A DNA stretch of 64,000 bases, from the NCBI RefSeq assembly GCF_014863585.1, contig NZ_CP062253.1, positions 2,134,501-2,198,500 of the forward strand. The letters are read 5' to 3'. The notes under the pieces were generated by a model, which saw nothing but the letters and a program-made list of their open reading frames with translations, was not told where the DNA came from and ran no database searches. The position numbers were made by a program, and so were the translations under genes. Positions within the stretch are counted from its first letter, which is position 1. Each line of letters opens with the position of its first letter. The DNA comes from Pseudomonas gozinkensis (lineage in GTDB: Bacteria; Pseudomonadota; Gammaproteobacteria; Pseudomonadales; Pseudomonadaceae). This document shows, piece by piece, positions 41,623 through 49,010 of the stretch.

Positions 41623-43017
41623 TTACAGCGCCTGCCACCCACCGCCCAGTGCCTTGTACAACCCGATACTCGCCTGCAGTCGCGACAGGCGCAGTTGCAC
41701 ATTCAGATCCTGCGCCGCGTACAGCGTGCGCTGGGTTTCCAGTACCGTCAGCAAATCCTCGGCGCCGGCCTCATAGCGGCTCTGGGCGATGTCGAACGCA
41801 GTCTGCGCCTGATTCAACTCTTCACTTTGCCACTGCCGCTGCGCGTCGAGCCCGCGAATGCTGTTCAGCGCTTTTTCGACGTCGGCGAAACCATTGATGA
41901 TGGCGGCGCGATAGGTTTCCAGCAGTTCTTCCTGACGGGCCCTGGCCTTGTCGCGCTCGGCGCTCAACCGCCCGTTGTTGAAAACGGGTGCGAGCAGTCC
42001 GGCGGTGAGGTTGTAGAAGGGGCTGCGGATGATGTCGTCGAACTGGTTGGCGCCGGAGCCGAGCTGGGCAGACAGGGTCACGCTCGGCAGCATGGCGGCG
42101 CGGGCGACCTTGACGTCGGCTTCGGCCGCCGCCAGTTGCGCCTCGGCGCGGGCGATGTCCGGACGGTGGCTGAGCAGGTCGCTGGGCACACCGGCGGCGA
42201 TGGTCGGCCATTGCAGTCGGTCGAACGGCTCCGCGCCGGTTTGCAGGTCCTGCACTGGTCGGCCGAGCAGGGCGGCGAGGCTGATCAAAGCGTCCCGGGC
42301 CTGTTGTTGCACCAGCGGCAATTGCCGTTGCTGCGCGGCCACCAGGCTTTTCTGCTGGGCCAGTTCCAGCGCGGTGGCCGAGCCTGAATCGAAGCGGGTC
42401 TGCACCAGTTTCAACACATTCTGCGCGTTCGCCAGGTTCAGTTCGGCGATGCGACTTTGCTCGCGCAGGGACAAGGCCTGCGCATAGGTGTTGGCCACGC
42501 CGCTGAGCAAGGTCAGTTCCACGGTCGCCCGATCGAACTCGCTGGCTTGCAGGGCAAACTGTGCACTGTCGCGGGAGGCACGTTTGCCGCCCCAGAAGTC
42601 GATCTCGTAAGTGGCGGTCAGGCTGGCGTCGAAATAGTCCACCGCCTTGTTGCTGTTGTCGGCGTCGAGCTGGCTGTAGCCGTTGCCGCGCAGCAATTTC
42701 TGCCGATTGGCATTGGCCCCGGCTTTCACTTCAGGTAACTGCGAGCCACCGGCAATCACGGTGCCAGCCTGGGCCTGGCGCACCCGCGCCATGGCGGCCG
42801 CGAGGTCGAAACTGCCGAGGCGGGCCTGTTCGATCAGGCGGTCGAGCTCGGGGCTGCCGAACTGCTTCCACCATTGCGGATCGATGCGGGCGACGCTGGC
42901 GCTTTGGGGCGATTGCCAGGTCGACGGTGGCTGCAAGCCGCTGTCGGGACGCTGGACGGGACTGCCGCAGGCGCTGAGCATCAGGCACACGGTCAACAGG
43001 CTGAGGCGCGATTTCAT
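41623..43017 (-). CDS. opmQ: OpmQ, outer-membrane factor of the PvdRT-OpmQ efflux system
   Basis: 464-aa outer-membrane efflux protein of the TolC/OprM (NodT) family. Start at 43017 gives a lipoprotein signal with lipobox LSAC; a GTG at 43032 overlapping pvdT is the alternative. Two OEP repeats are seen, each with long coiled helices (for example AQAQAGTVIAGG-like, LSLREQSRIAELNLANAQNVL and QARQEELLETYRAAIINGFADVEKAL). It forms the outer-membrane exit duct for PvdR-PvdT, exporting new and recycled pyoverdine. It follows pvdT by 7 bp in the pvdR-pvdT-opmQ operon. Confidence 0.93.
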   Translation of the reverse strand: MKSRLSLLTVCLMLSACGSPVQRPDSGLQPPSTWQSPQSASVARIDPQWWKQFGSPELDRLIEQARLGSFDLAAAMARVRQAQAGTVIAGGSQLPEVKAGANANRQKLLRGNGYSQLDADNSNKAVDYFDASLTATYEIDFWGGKRASRDSAQFALQASEFDRATVELTLLSGVANTYAQALSLREQSRIAELNLANAQNVLKLVQTRFDSGSATALELAQQKSLVAAQQRQLPLVQQQARDALISLAALLGRPVQDLQTGAEPFDRLQWPTIAAGVPSDLLSHRPDIARAEAQLAAAEADVKVARAAMLPSVTLSAQLGSGANQFDDIIRSPFYNLTAGLLAPVFNNGRLSAERDKARARQEELLETYRAAIINGFADVEKALNSIRGLDAQRQWQSEELNQAQTAFDIAQSRYEAGAEDLLTVLETQRTLYAAQDLNVQLRLSRLQASIGLYKALGGGWQAL

Positions 43018-43024
43018 AGATCGA

Positions 43025-44998
43025 TCATTCACTGGTAAGGGCCGTCACCGGGTCGAGTCGGGCGGCTTTGCGGGCCGGCATGAAGCCGAAGACAACACCG
43101 GTCACAAGGGCGCAGCCAAAGGCACCGAGCACCGCCATCAAGGAAAACGCCACGGCGACTTCGCTGAGGATCAGCACGCCGCCGACGATCAGCGCCAGGG
43201 CGATGCCGGCGATCCCGCCGACCACCGACAACATCACCGCTTCGGTGAGGAACTGGCGCAGGATATCGCGCTGACGGGCGCCGGTAGCCATGCGAATGCC
43301 GATCTCGCGGGTGCGCTCGCGCACGGTCATCAGCATGATGTTCATCACGCCGATGCCACCCACCAGCAGCGAAATCGCGGCAATCGAACCGAGCATCAGC
43401 GACAGGGTGTTTTGCGTGCGGGCTTCGGCCTGGATCATCGCGGCGTTGTTGGTCAGCTCGAAATCCTTCTTGCCGTTGTGCAGGCGCAGCATCAGTTGCT
43501 CGATGGCGTGTTCGGCTTCCTTGACCTTGCGCGCATCGGCGGCGGCGATCGCCACGTACTCCGGATTGCGCGTGCCGAACAGGCGGACGCTGGCGGCGGA
43601 GTAGGGCACGGCGATGCGGTTGTCGCTGTCGGAGTCGCCGGAGCTGGCGCCTTTTTCCGCGAGCACGCCGACCACCTGGAAGGGCACGTTCTCGATCAGG
43701 ATGTATTGGCCGATGGGGTTGGCGACATCCTTGAGTAATTTGGTGCGGACCTTGTGGCCGATCACCGCGACCGCTGCGGCATTGCGTTCATCGGCCTCGG
43801 TGAAGTAACTGCCCTGCACCACGGGCCAGTTGAAGATCGCCGGGAAGTTGGTGTCGTTGCCGCCGACGTAACTCAGGTAGTCGGCGTTGCCGAACCGCAC
43901 GCCGGCCTCGGCGCCGTTGACCGGCATGATCCGCATGACCTGCGGCAGGCTGGCCAGTGCCGCCACGTCATCGAGGGTGACGATGCCTTGCGGTGTGCGC
44001 GGGTTGGGTGACGAGCCGCTGAGGTAAATGATGTTCGAGCCGAACGCGCCCATTTGCGCCATGACCTGGCGCTTGCTGCCTTCGCCGACCGCGAGCATGA
44101 CCACCACCGACGCCACGCCGATGATGATCCCCAACAGGGTCAACGCGGTGCGGAAGCGGTTGATCCACATCACTCGCCAGGCGGCGTGCAGCGCGTCGAT
44201 CAGTTCGCCTTTCCAGGCGCCTGTGGCTTCGGCGCCTTCGCTCAGGCGTTTGCGCAGATCCACGGCCTGCAAGGCGCCGGGGTTGGCGCTGGTCTGGGCC
44301 TCGGGGTTGTGGCGGGCGCTGTCGCTGACAATCAGGCCGTCGCTGATTTCGATGATGCGTTTGGCTCGCGCGGCCACTTCGCGGTCGTGGGTGATGAGAA
44401 TCACCACGTGGCCCTGGCTCGCCAGTTCGTCGAGCAACGCCATGACTTCCTTGCCGCTGTGACTGTCGAGGGCGCCGGTGGGTTCGTCGGCGAGAATGAT
44501 GTGCCCGCCGTTCATCAGTGCCCGGGCAATCGACACCCGTTGTTGCTGGCCGCCGGAGAGCTGATGCGGACGGTTGCCGGTGCGCGAGGCCAGGCCCAGC
44601 CGGTCAAGCAGGGCAGCGGCGCGGGCATGACGCTCGGCGGCAGGTGTGCCGGCGTAGATCGCCGGCATCTCGACGTTTTCCTGGGCCGAGCCGGACGGAA
44701 TCAGGTGATAACCCTGGAACACGAAACCAAAGGCTTCGCGGCGCAGCCAGGCCAGTTCGTCGGTGTCCAGTCCGGCAACGTTTTCCCCGGCGAAGCGGTA
44801 TTCGCCGGTGGTCGGCCGGTCGAGGCAGCCGAGGATGTTCATCAGTGTCGATTTGCCGGAGCCAGAGGCGCCGACAATCGCCACGAACTCGCCGGCGTGG
44901 ATCGACAGGTCGATTCCGCGCAGGACGTGAACCTCGGGTGCGTCGCCGCCGCCGTAGGATTTGCGGATCTCCTGCAGATCGATCAGAGGCGTTTGCAT
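43025..44998 (-). CDS. pvdT: PvdT, MacB-type ABC transporter of the PvdRT-OpmQ system
   Basis: 657 aa. N-terminal ATPase (Walker [10 protein letters not shown], signature [15 protein letters not shown], Walker [13 protein letters not shown]), then a membrane segment (~270-300), a periplasmic domain, and three C-terminal membrane segments ([15 protein letters not shown] and after): the MacB layout. With PvdR and OpmQ it drives pyoverdine secretion and recycling from the periplasm. Its start codon directly abuts the pvdR stop. Confidence 0.95.
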   Translation of the reverse strand: MQTPLIDLQEIRKSYGGGDAPEVHVLRGIDLSIHAGEFVAIVGASGSGKSTLMNILGCLDRPTTGEYRFAGENVAGLDTDELAWLRREAFGFVFQGYHLIPSGSAQENVEMPAIYAGTPAAERHARAAALLDRLGLASRTGNRPHQLSGGQQQRVSIARALMNGGHIILADEPTGALDSHSGKEVMALLDELASQGHVVILITHDREVAARAKRIIEISDGLIVSDSARHNPEAQTSANPGALQAVDLRKRLSEGAEATGAWKGELIDALHAAWRVMWINRFRTALTLLGIIIGVASVVVMLAVGEGSKRQVMAQMGAFGSNIIYLSGSSPNPRTPQGIVTLDDVAALASLPQVMRIMPVNGAEAGVRFGNADYLSYVGGNDTNFPAIFNWPVVQGSYFTEADERNAAAVAVIGHKVRTKLLKDVANPIGQYILIENVPFQVVGVLAEKGASSGDSDSDNRIAVPYSAASVRLFGTRNPEYVAIAAADARKVKEAEHAIEQLMLRLHNGKKDFELTNNAAMIQAEARTQNTLSLMLGSIAAISLLVGGIGVMNIMLMTVRERTREIGIRMATGARQRDILRQFLTEAVMLSVVGGIAGIALALIVGGVLILSEVAVAFSLMAVLGAFGCALVTGVVFGFMPARKAARLDPVTALTSE

Positions 44999-46171
44999 TC
45001 AACCTCCGCTGCCGGTGGCCGGGCCGATCACCAGGTGATCGCCCTCGTTGAGGCCTTCGAGAATCTGCACTTTCAGGCGGTCACTGATGCCGGTGCGCAC
45101 TTCGCGGGTTTCGATCTTGCCGTTGGCGGCGATCACCTGCGCAGTCTGCAAGTTGGCGGTGGTGCTGCCCTGCAGCGCGGCAACCGGCGCGGTGAGCACG
45201 TTTTGCGCCTGGTGGGCGACGAAGAAGACTTGCGTGGTCATTTCCGCCATCAGCGCGTTGTCGGCGTTGTCGACGTCCAGCAGCACGGTGTACAGCACCA
45301 CGCGGGCGCTCCCGCTTTTACTGGTGCTGGCGGGGCTGCCGCCGCCCTGGCTGGTCTGGTCCAGCGGTTTGGGCGGCACCGGCAGGATCTGCCGTACGGT
45401 GCTGCTCCAGCGCCGGTTGCCGCCGCTGAGGGTGGTGAAGTAGGCGGTCATGCCCGGTTTGACGTGGCCGATATCGGCTTCGGAGACCTCGGCCCACACC
45501 GTCATCGGCGACAGTTTGGCGATACGCAGGATCAGCGGCGTCTGCTGCTGGGCGTTGAGGGTCTGGCCTTCGCGGGCATCGAGGGCGACCACCGTGCCGG
45601 CCATCGGCGCATAGATGCGGGTGTAGCCGAGTTCGGCCTGATCGCTGCGCAGACTGGCTTCGGCCTGACGGATCTGGGCCTGGAACATGTCGATCCGTGC
45701 CTGGGTGGCTTTCAGTTCGGCGCGGGCGGTCTGCACGTCTTCTTCGCGGGTCGCGCCGCCGGCGGCGAGATTCTGCTGGCGCTGGTACTTCTGCTGCGCC
45801 AGTTCGTGCTGGGCCTTTTGTTCCTGCAATTGGGCCTTGAGGTTTTCGATGGAGAAGCGCCCGGCGTCGAGTTTGGCCTTTTGCGTGGACGGATCGATCT
45901 CCACCAGCAACTGGCCTTCCTTGACGACGTCACCGACTTCGACGTGGATTTTCTGGATCTGCCCCGACGCCTGGGCGCCGACGTCCACATAGCGCCGTGG
46001 TTGCAGGGTGCCCAGCGCGGTGACGCTGCTCTCGATGTCGCCCCGGCTGACGGAGACGGTAGCGAATTGATCACGGCCGGGCGGCAGGACTTGCCACGCT
46101 GCAACGGCAATGACGGGGATCAGGCAAAGAGCGATGAGCAGGGCGCGTCGGGCGGGGCGGGGACGTTTCAT
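44999..46171 (-). CDS. pvdR: PvdR, periplasmic adaptor of the PvdRT-OpmQ system
   Basis: 390-aa membrane-fusion protein (MacA/HlyD family). One N-terminal membrane anchor (~10-27), a split lipoyl domain (GDIESSVTALGTLQPRRYVDVGAQASGQI, shown in part; closing half TRIYAPMAGTVVALD), a long coiled-coil hairpin (~95-175) rich in Gln/Glu/Ala, and a beta-barrel domain. It bridges PvdT in the inner membrane to OpmQ. First gene of the operon, with a PvdS box 110 bp upstream. Confidence 0.94.
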   Translation of the reverse strand: MKRPRPARRALLIALCLIPVIAVAAWQVLPPGRDQFATVSVSRGDIESSVTALGTLQPRRYVDVGAQASGQIQKIHVEVGDVVKEGQLLVEIDPSTQKAKLDAGRFSIENLKAQLQEQKAQHELAQQKYQRQQNLAAGGATREEDVQTARAELKATQARIDMFQAQIRQAEASLRSDQAELGYTRIYAPMAGTVVALDAREGQTLNAQQQTPLILRIAKLSPMTVWAEVSEADIGHVKPGMTAYFTTLSGGNRRWSSTVRQILPVPPKPLDQTSQGGGSPASTSKSGSARVVLYTVLLDVDNADNALMAEMTTQVFFVAHQAQNVLTAPVAALQGSTTANLQTAQVIAANGKIETREVRTGISDRLKVQILEGLNEGDHLVIGPATGSGG

Positions 46172-46280
46172 GCGGGGTTCCGGCCAGTGTGAAATCGGCC
46201 CGTCATCCGGCGGGCACCGCGAGCGGGCACGGCCGAATGCTGTCGCAGGGCGCGACAGACACGGGAGGGCTGATGGTTAA

Positions 46281-46304
46281 ACGAGAGAAGGGACGGGGAA
46301 TTTA
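46281..46304 (-). promoter_or_regulatory. PvdS (iron-starvation) box for pvdRT-opmQ
   Basis: Minus strand TAAAT, 16 nt, CGT: exact consensus, 110 bp upstream of pvdR. Confidence 0.78.
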
Positions 46305-46380
46305 AGCGCTGAAAAACGCGGTAACAGGTATAGGCGAGAACAATTTGTCGGGCAAACCGAAACAGCGCTTTAAATCTATA

Positions 46381-46395
46381 TGAGAATTACTATAA
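46381..46395 (+). promoter_or_regulatory. Fur-like box upstream of the ECF sigma gene
   Basis: TGAGAAT-T-ACTATAA matches 11 of 14 positions of the 7-1-7 Fur inverted repeat (TGATAAT-N-ATTATCA). It sits in an AT-rich patch about 96 bp before the sigma-factor start, in line with direct Fur control of the sigma genes that head the pyoverdine cascade. Confidence 0.55.
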
Positions 46396-46490
46396 ATTAC
46401 GCACTGAATTTGCCACTACCGTGCCACTGCCTGTTTCGGCCGTCGCCGATCTGGCTCAAGGATCGAAACCGCACGCTGCGGCGGGGAATC

Positions 46491-46973
46491 ATGTTGGAAA
46501 ACTACTATCGCGAGTTGGTGTGTTTCCTGAACGCCAGGCTCGGCAACCGTCAGGTGGCCGAAGACGTGGTGCATGACGCTTATCTGCGGGTGCTGGAGCG
46601 ATCCAGCGAAACGCCGATCGAGCAGCCTCGGGCATTTCTCTATCGCACCGCACTCAATCTCGTGATCGACGACCATCGGCGCAATGCCCTGCGTCAGGTC
46701 GAATCGCTGGAAGTGCTCGACAGCGAAGAGCGTTACTTCACTCCATCCCCCCACAATACCTTCGATCACGGCCAGCGACTGGAGATGCTCCAGCGTGCCC
46801 TCGCTGAACTTTCGCCGCTGTGCCGCGAAAGTTTTCTGCTGCGCAAGATCGAAGGTCTGTCGCATCCCGAGATTGCCGAACACCTAGGGATTTCCAAGGC
46901 TCTGGTGGAAAAGCACATCGTCAACGCCATGAAACATTGCCGCCTGCGCATCAAACAATGGGATGCCCATTGA
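46491..46973 (+). CDS. fpvI: ECF sigma factor of FpvI type
   Basis: 160-aa sigma-70 family ECF factor. Start chosen at 46491 (MLENYYRELVCFL) with GGGGAA just upstream; the open frame extends back to 46380 but that stretch crosses the Fur-like box and is not sigma-like. Region 2 includes EDVVHDAYLRVLE and PRAFLYRTALNLVIDDHRR. Region 4 includes LAELSPLCRESFLLRKIEGLSHPEIAEHLGIS. This iron-starvation ECF subgroup directs transcription of ferrisiderophore receptors; FpvI drives fpvA after FpvA signalling. Position next to pvdA and pvdR matches fpvI. It could instead serve another receptor; without fpvR nearby the partner anti-sigma is unknown. Confidence 0.85.
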   Translation: MLENYYRELVCFLNARLGNRQVAEDVVHDAYLRVLERSSETPIEQPRAFLYRTALNLVIDDHRRNALRQVESLEVLDSEERYFTPSPHNTFDHGQRLEMLQRALAELSPLCRESFLLRKIEGLSHPEIAEHLGISKALVEKHIVNAMKHCRLRIKQWDAH

Positions 46974-46984
46974 GCCGTCGTCGT

Positions 46985-47008
46985 TAAATTTTATTTCACT
47001 GTCCTCGT
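46985..47008 (+). promoter_or_regulatory. PvdS (iron-starvation) box for pvdA
   Basis: TAAAT, 16 nt, CGT: exact consensus, 78 bp upstream of pvdA and just after the sigma-factor stop. Confidence 0.82.
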
Positions 47009-47086
47009 TCCTACTCAACAGACGATCTGCTGTCCTGCTCAAGGCCGGTCAGGTCACTCAGGCTTTTCGTCCAGAGGACACTGGAA

Positions 47087-48424
47087 ATGACACAGGCAAT
47101 TGCATCGCCCATCGTTCACGACCTGATCGGCGTCGGTTTCGGCCCTTCGAACCTGGCACTCGCCATCGCTCTGCAAGAGCGCGGCCCGACCCAGGGGGAA
47201 CTGGATGTTCTGTTTCTCGACAAACAACCCAACTACAGCTGGCACGGCAACACCCTGTCGACCCAGAGCGAGTTGCAGATTTCCTTCCTCAAGGATCTGG
47301 TAACCCTGCGCAATCCGACCAGCCCTTATTCGTTCGTCAACTACCTCAAGCACCACGGCCGTCTGGTGGACTTCATCAACCTCGGCACCTTCTACCCGTG
47401 CCGCATGGAGTACAACGACTACCTGCGCTGGGTCGCTGCACAGTTCACCGAACAGAGCCGTTATGGCGAAGAGGTGCTGACCATCGAGCCGGTGCTGCAT
47501 AACCATCAGGTCGAAGCGCTGCGGGTGATTTCCCGTGGTACGGACGGCCAGCAGTTCGTACGCACCGCGCGTTCGGTGGTGGTCAGCGCCGGCGGCACGC
47601 CGCGCATCCCCGAGGCGTTCAAGGCGCTGAAGGGCGACGGTCGGGTGTTCCATCACTCGCAGTACCTGGCCGAGATGGCCAAGCAGCCGTGCATCAACAA
47701 CCAGCCGATGAGCATCGCGATCATCGGTGGCGGGCAGAGCGCGGCGGAAGCCTTCATCGACCTGAACGATTCGTTCCCGTCGGTGCAGGTCGACATGATC
47801 CTGCGCGGCTCGGCCCTGAAGCCTGCGGACGACAGCCCGTTCGTCAACGAAGTGTTCTCGCCGGAATTCACCGACCTGATCTTCCAGCAGAAGAGCAGCG
47901 AGCGTGAGCGTCTGGTCAACGAGTACCACAACACCAACTACTCGGTGGTCGACATCGACCTGATCGAGCGCATCTACGGCATCTTCTACCGTCAGAAAGT
48001 CTCCGGCGTGGCCCGCCATGCGTTCCGTACCCTGACCACCGTCGAGAAAGCCACCGCCACCGCACACGGTATCGAGCTGACCGTGCGCAACAACGCCACC
48101 GGCGAAGTCACCGTGCGTGCCTACGACGCCGTGGTACTGGCCACCGGTTACGAGCGTCAGATGCACCGCAAACTGCTGGCGCCGCTGGAAGAGTACCTGG
48201 GCGACTTCGAGGTCGACCGCAATTACCGGTTGATCACCGACGAGCGCTGCAAGGCCGGTCTGTACATGCAGGGCTTCTGCCAGGCCAGCCACGGTCTGAG
48301 CGATACGCTGCTGTCGATCCTGCCGATCCGCGCGGACGAGATCGCAGGCTCGCTGTATGAGCATGGCAAGCACCGTGGGCACAGCCGTTCGATGGCGGAT
48401 CTGTTGCTGGCGACTGCCAGCTAA
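47087..48424 (+). CDS. pvdA: PvdA, L-ornithine N5-monooxygenase
   Basis: 445-aa flavin-dependent N-hydroxylating monooxygenase that makes N5-hydroxyornithine, the hydroxamate building block of pyoverdine, using FAD, NADPH and O2. FAD-binding motif GVGFGPSNLALAIAL (~15-30), substrate-side SWHGNTLSTQSELQISFLKDL, NADPH motif IIGGGQSAAEAF (~210) and the C-terminal LATGYE motif are clear. Its presence shows that at least one NRPS module uses a hydroxyornithine-derived residue. The formyl- or acyltransferase that would modify it is not in this window. Own PvdS box; GGAAATG start region. Confidence 0.96.
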   Translation: MTQAIASPIVHDLIGVGFGPSNLALAIALQERGPTQGELDVLFLDKQPNYSWHGNTLSTQSELQISFLKDLVTLRNPTSPYSFVNYLKHHGRLVDFINLGTFYPCRMEYNDYLRWVAAQFTEQSRYGEEVLTIEPVLHNHQVEALRVISRGTDGQQFVRTARSVVVSAGGTPRIPEAFKALKGDGRVFHHSQYLAEMAKQPCINNQPMSIAIIGGGQSAAEAFIDLNDSFPSVQVDMILRGSALKPADDSPFVNEVFSPEFTDLIFQQKSSERERLVNEYHNTNYSVVDIDLIERIYGIFYRQKVSGVARHAFRTLTTVEKATATAHGIELTVRNNATGEVTVRAYDAVVLATGYERQMHRKLLAPLEEYLGDFEVDRNYRLITDERCKAGLYMQGFCQASHGLSDTLLSILPIRADEIAGSLYEHGKHRGHSRSMADLLLATAS

Positions 48425-48446
48425 GTATCTTTTCAGCCTCCACACT

Positions 48447-48550
48447 GATCGTTCCACGCTCCGCGTGGGAATGCCTCAAGGGACGCTCCGCGTTCCAATG
48501 GGACGCAGAGCGTCCCCGGCTGCATTCCCACGCAGAGCGTGGGAACGATC
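48447..48550. repeat. 104-bp palindromic repeat downstream of pvdA
   Basis: GATCGTTCCacgctccgcgtGGGAATGC... is mirrored by ...GCATTCCCACGCagagcgtgGGAACGATC, with an inner inverted pair GGGACGCTCCGCGTTCC / GGGACGCAGAGCGTCCC. This is a recurrent intergenic palindrome type in Pseudomonas genomes. It probably also forms the 3' end of pvdA mRNA. Confidence 0.8.
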
Positions 48551-49010
48551 TCGGCGATCTCGGGGGCAATCCTGAACCCTTCCTGAACACCCGCGACATT
48601 CCCCGACACACTTCCTTTTGCGGGTTTACTCTCCAGACATCGGGGCGTAAGCTTCGCGCGTTTTCATCAATAGCGGAGACCCACAGTGGGTACTTGTTCG
48701 AGTGACAGTTGTCGGCCGGTCCTTGTAACCGGCAGATTCTCGGCAAGATAACGCGCATTCCTTTGTGCCGTTGTCTCGCCGAACAGCGAGCAGCGGCATC
48801 CCGATCATGACCGGTCCCGGTCATGTCCCGACGTCCTTCTCATCGACACTGAAAAGCCTGTGAAGTCGACTTCATCGTCGTCATTGCATGCCTATCGACA
48901 CGCCTGTCTTTTCTGACCGGCGCGCCACGCCTTGCCGTGCCGTTTTGCGGTGCCCAGGACGAGGACGTACCTGCTCGACGGTTTCCCGGCTGACCATAGG
49001 GGCAACAGCC
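48551..49010 (+). other. Long structured leader/promoter region of mgtA
   Basis: 460 bp without a supported gene. It contains short perfect hairpins: ACCCAC/GTGGGT (48679-48691), GCCGGT/ACCGGC (48715-48733) and ATGACCGG/CCGGTCAT (48807-48824). An ORF reading into mgtA from 48888 is open but lacks a ribosome site, while AGGGG precedes the ATG at 49011. The layout suits a Mg2+-responsive leader, but I could not match it to the M-box or enterobacterial mgtA leader. Confidence 0.45.

Larger units (their letters stand above)
46172..46490. other. Divergent regulatory region between pvdR and the ECF sigma gene
   Basis: 319 bp with no gene. It holds the PvdS box for pvdR (minus strand) and a Fur-like box for the sigma gene (plus strand), detailed separately. 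In P. aeruginosa an anti-sigma gene (fpvR) lies at this place; here the space is too short for one and no ORF fits. Confidence 0.75.

Noticed and set aside
44054..46192. A 712-codon plus-strand frame opposite pvdR and pvdT
   Set aside because: Antisense shadow of two well-supported transporter genes; no ribosome site or family resemblance.
46373..46400. TAAAT upstream of the sigma gene as a PvdS box
   Set aside because: No CGT at 16 or 17 bp; the same AT-rich patch is better read as a Fur site.
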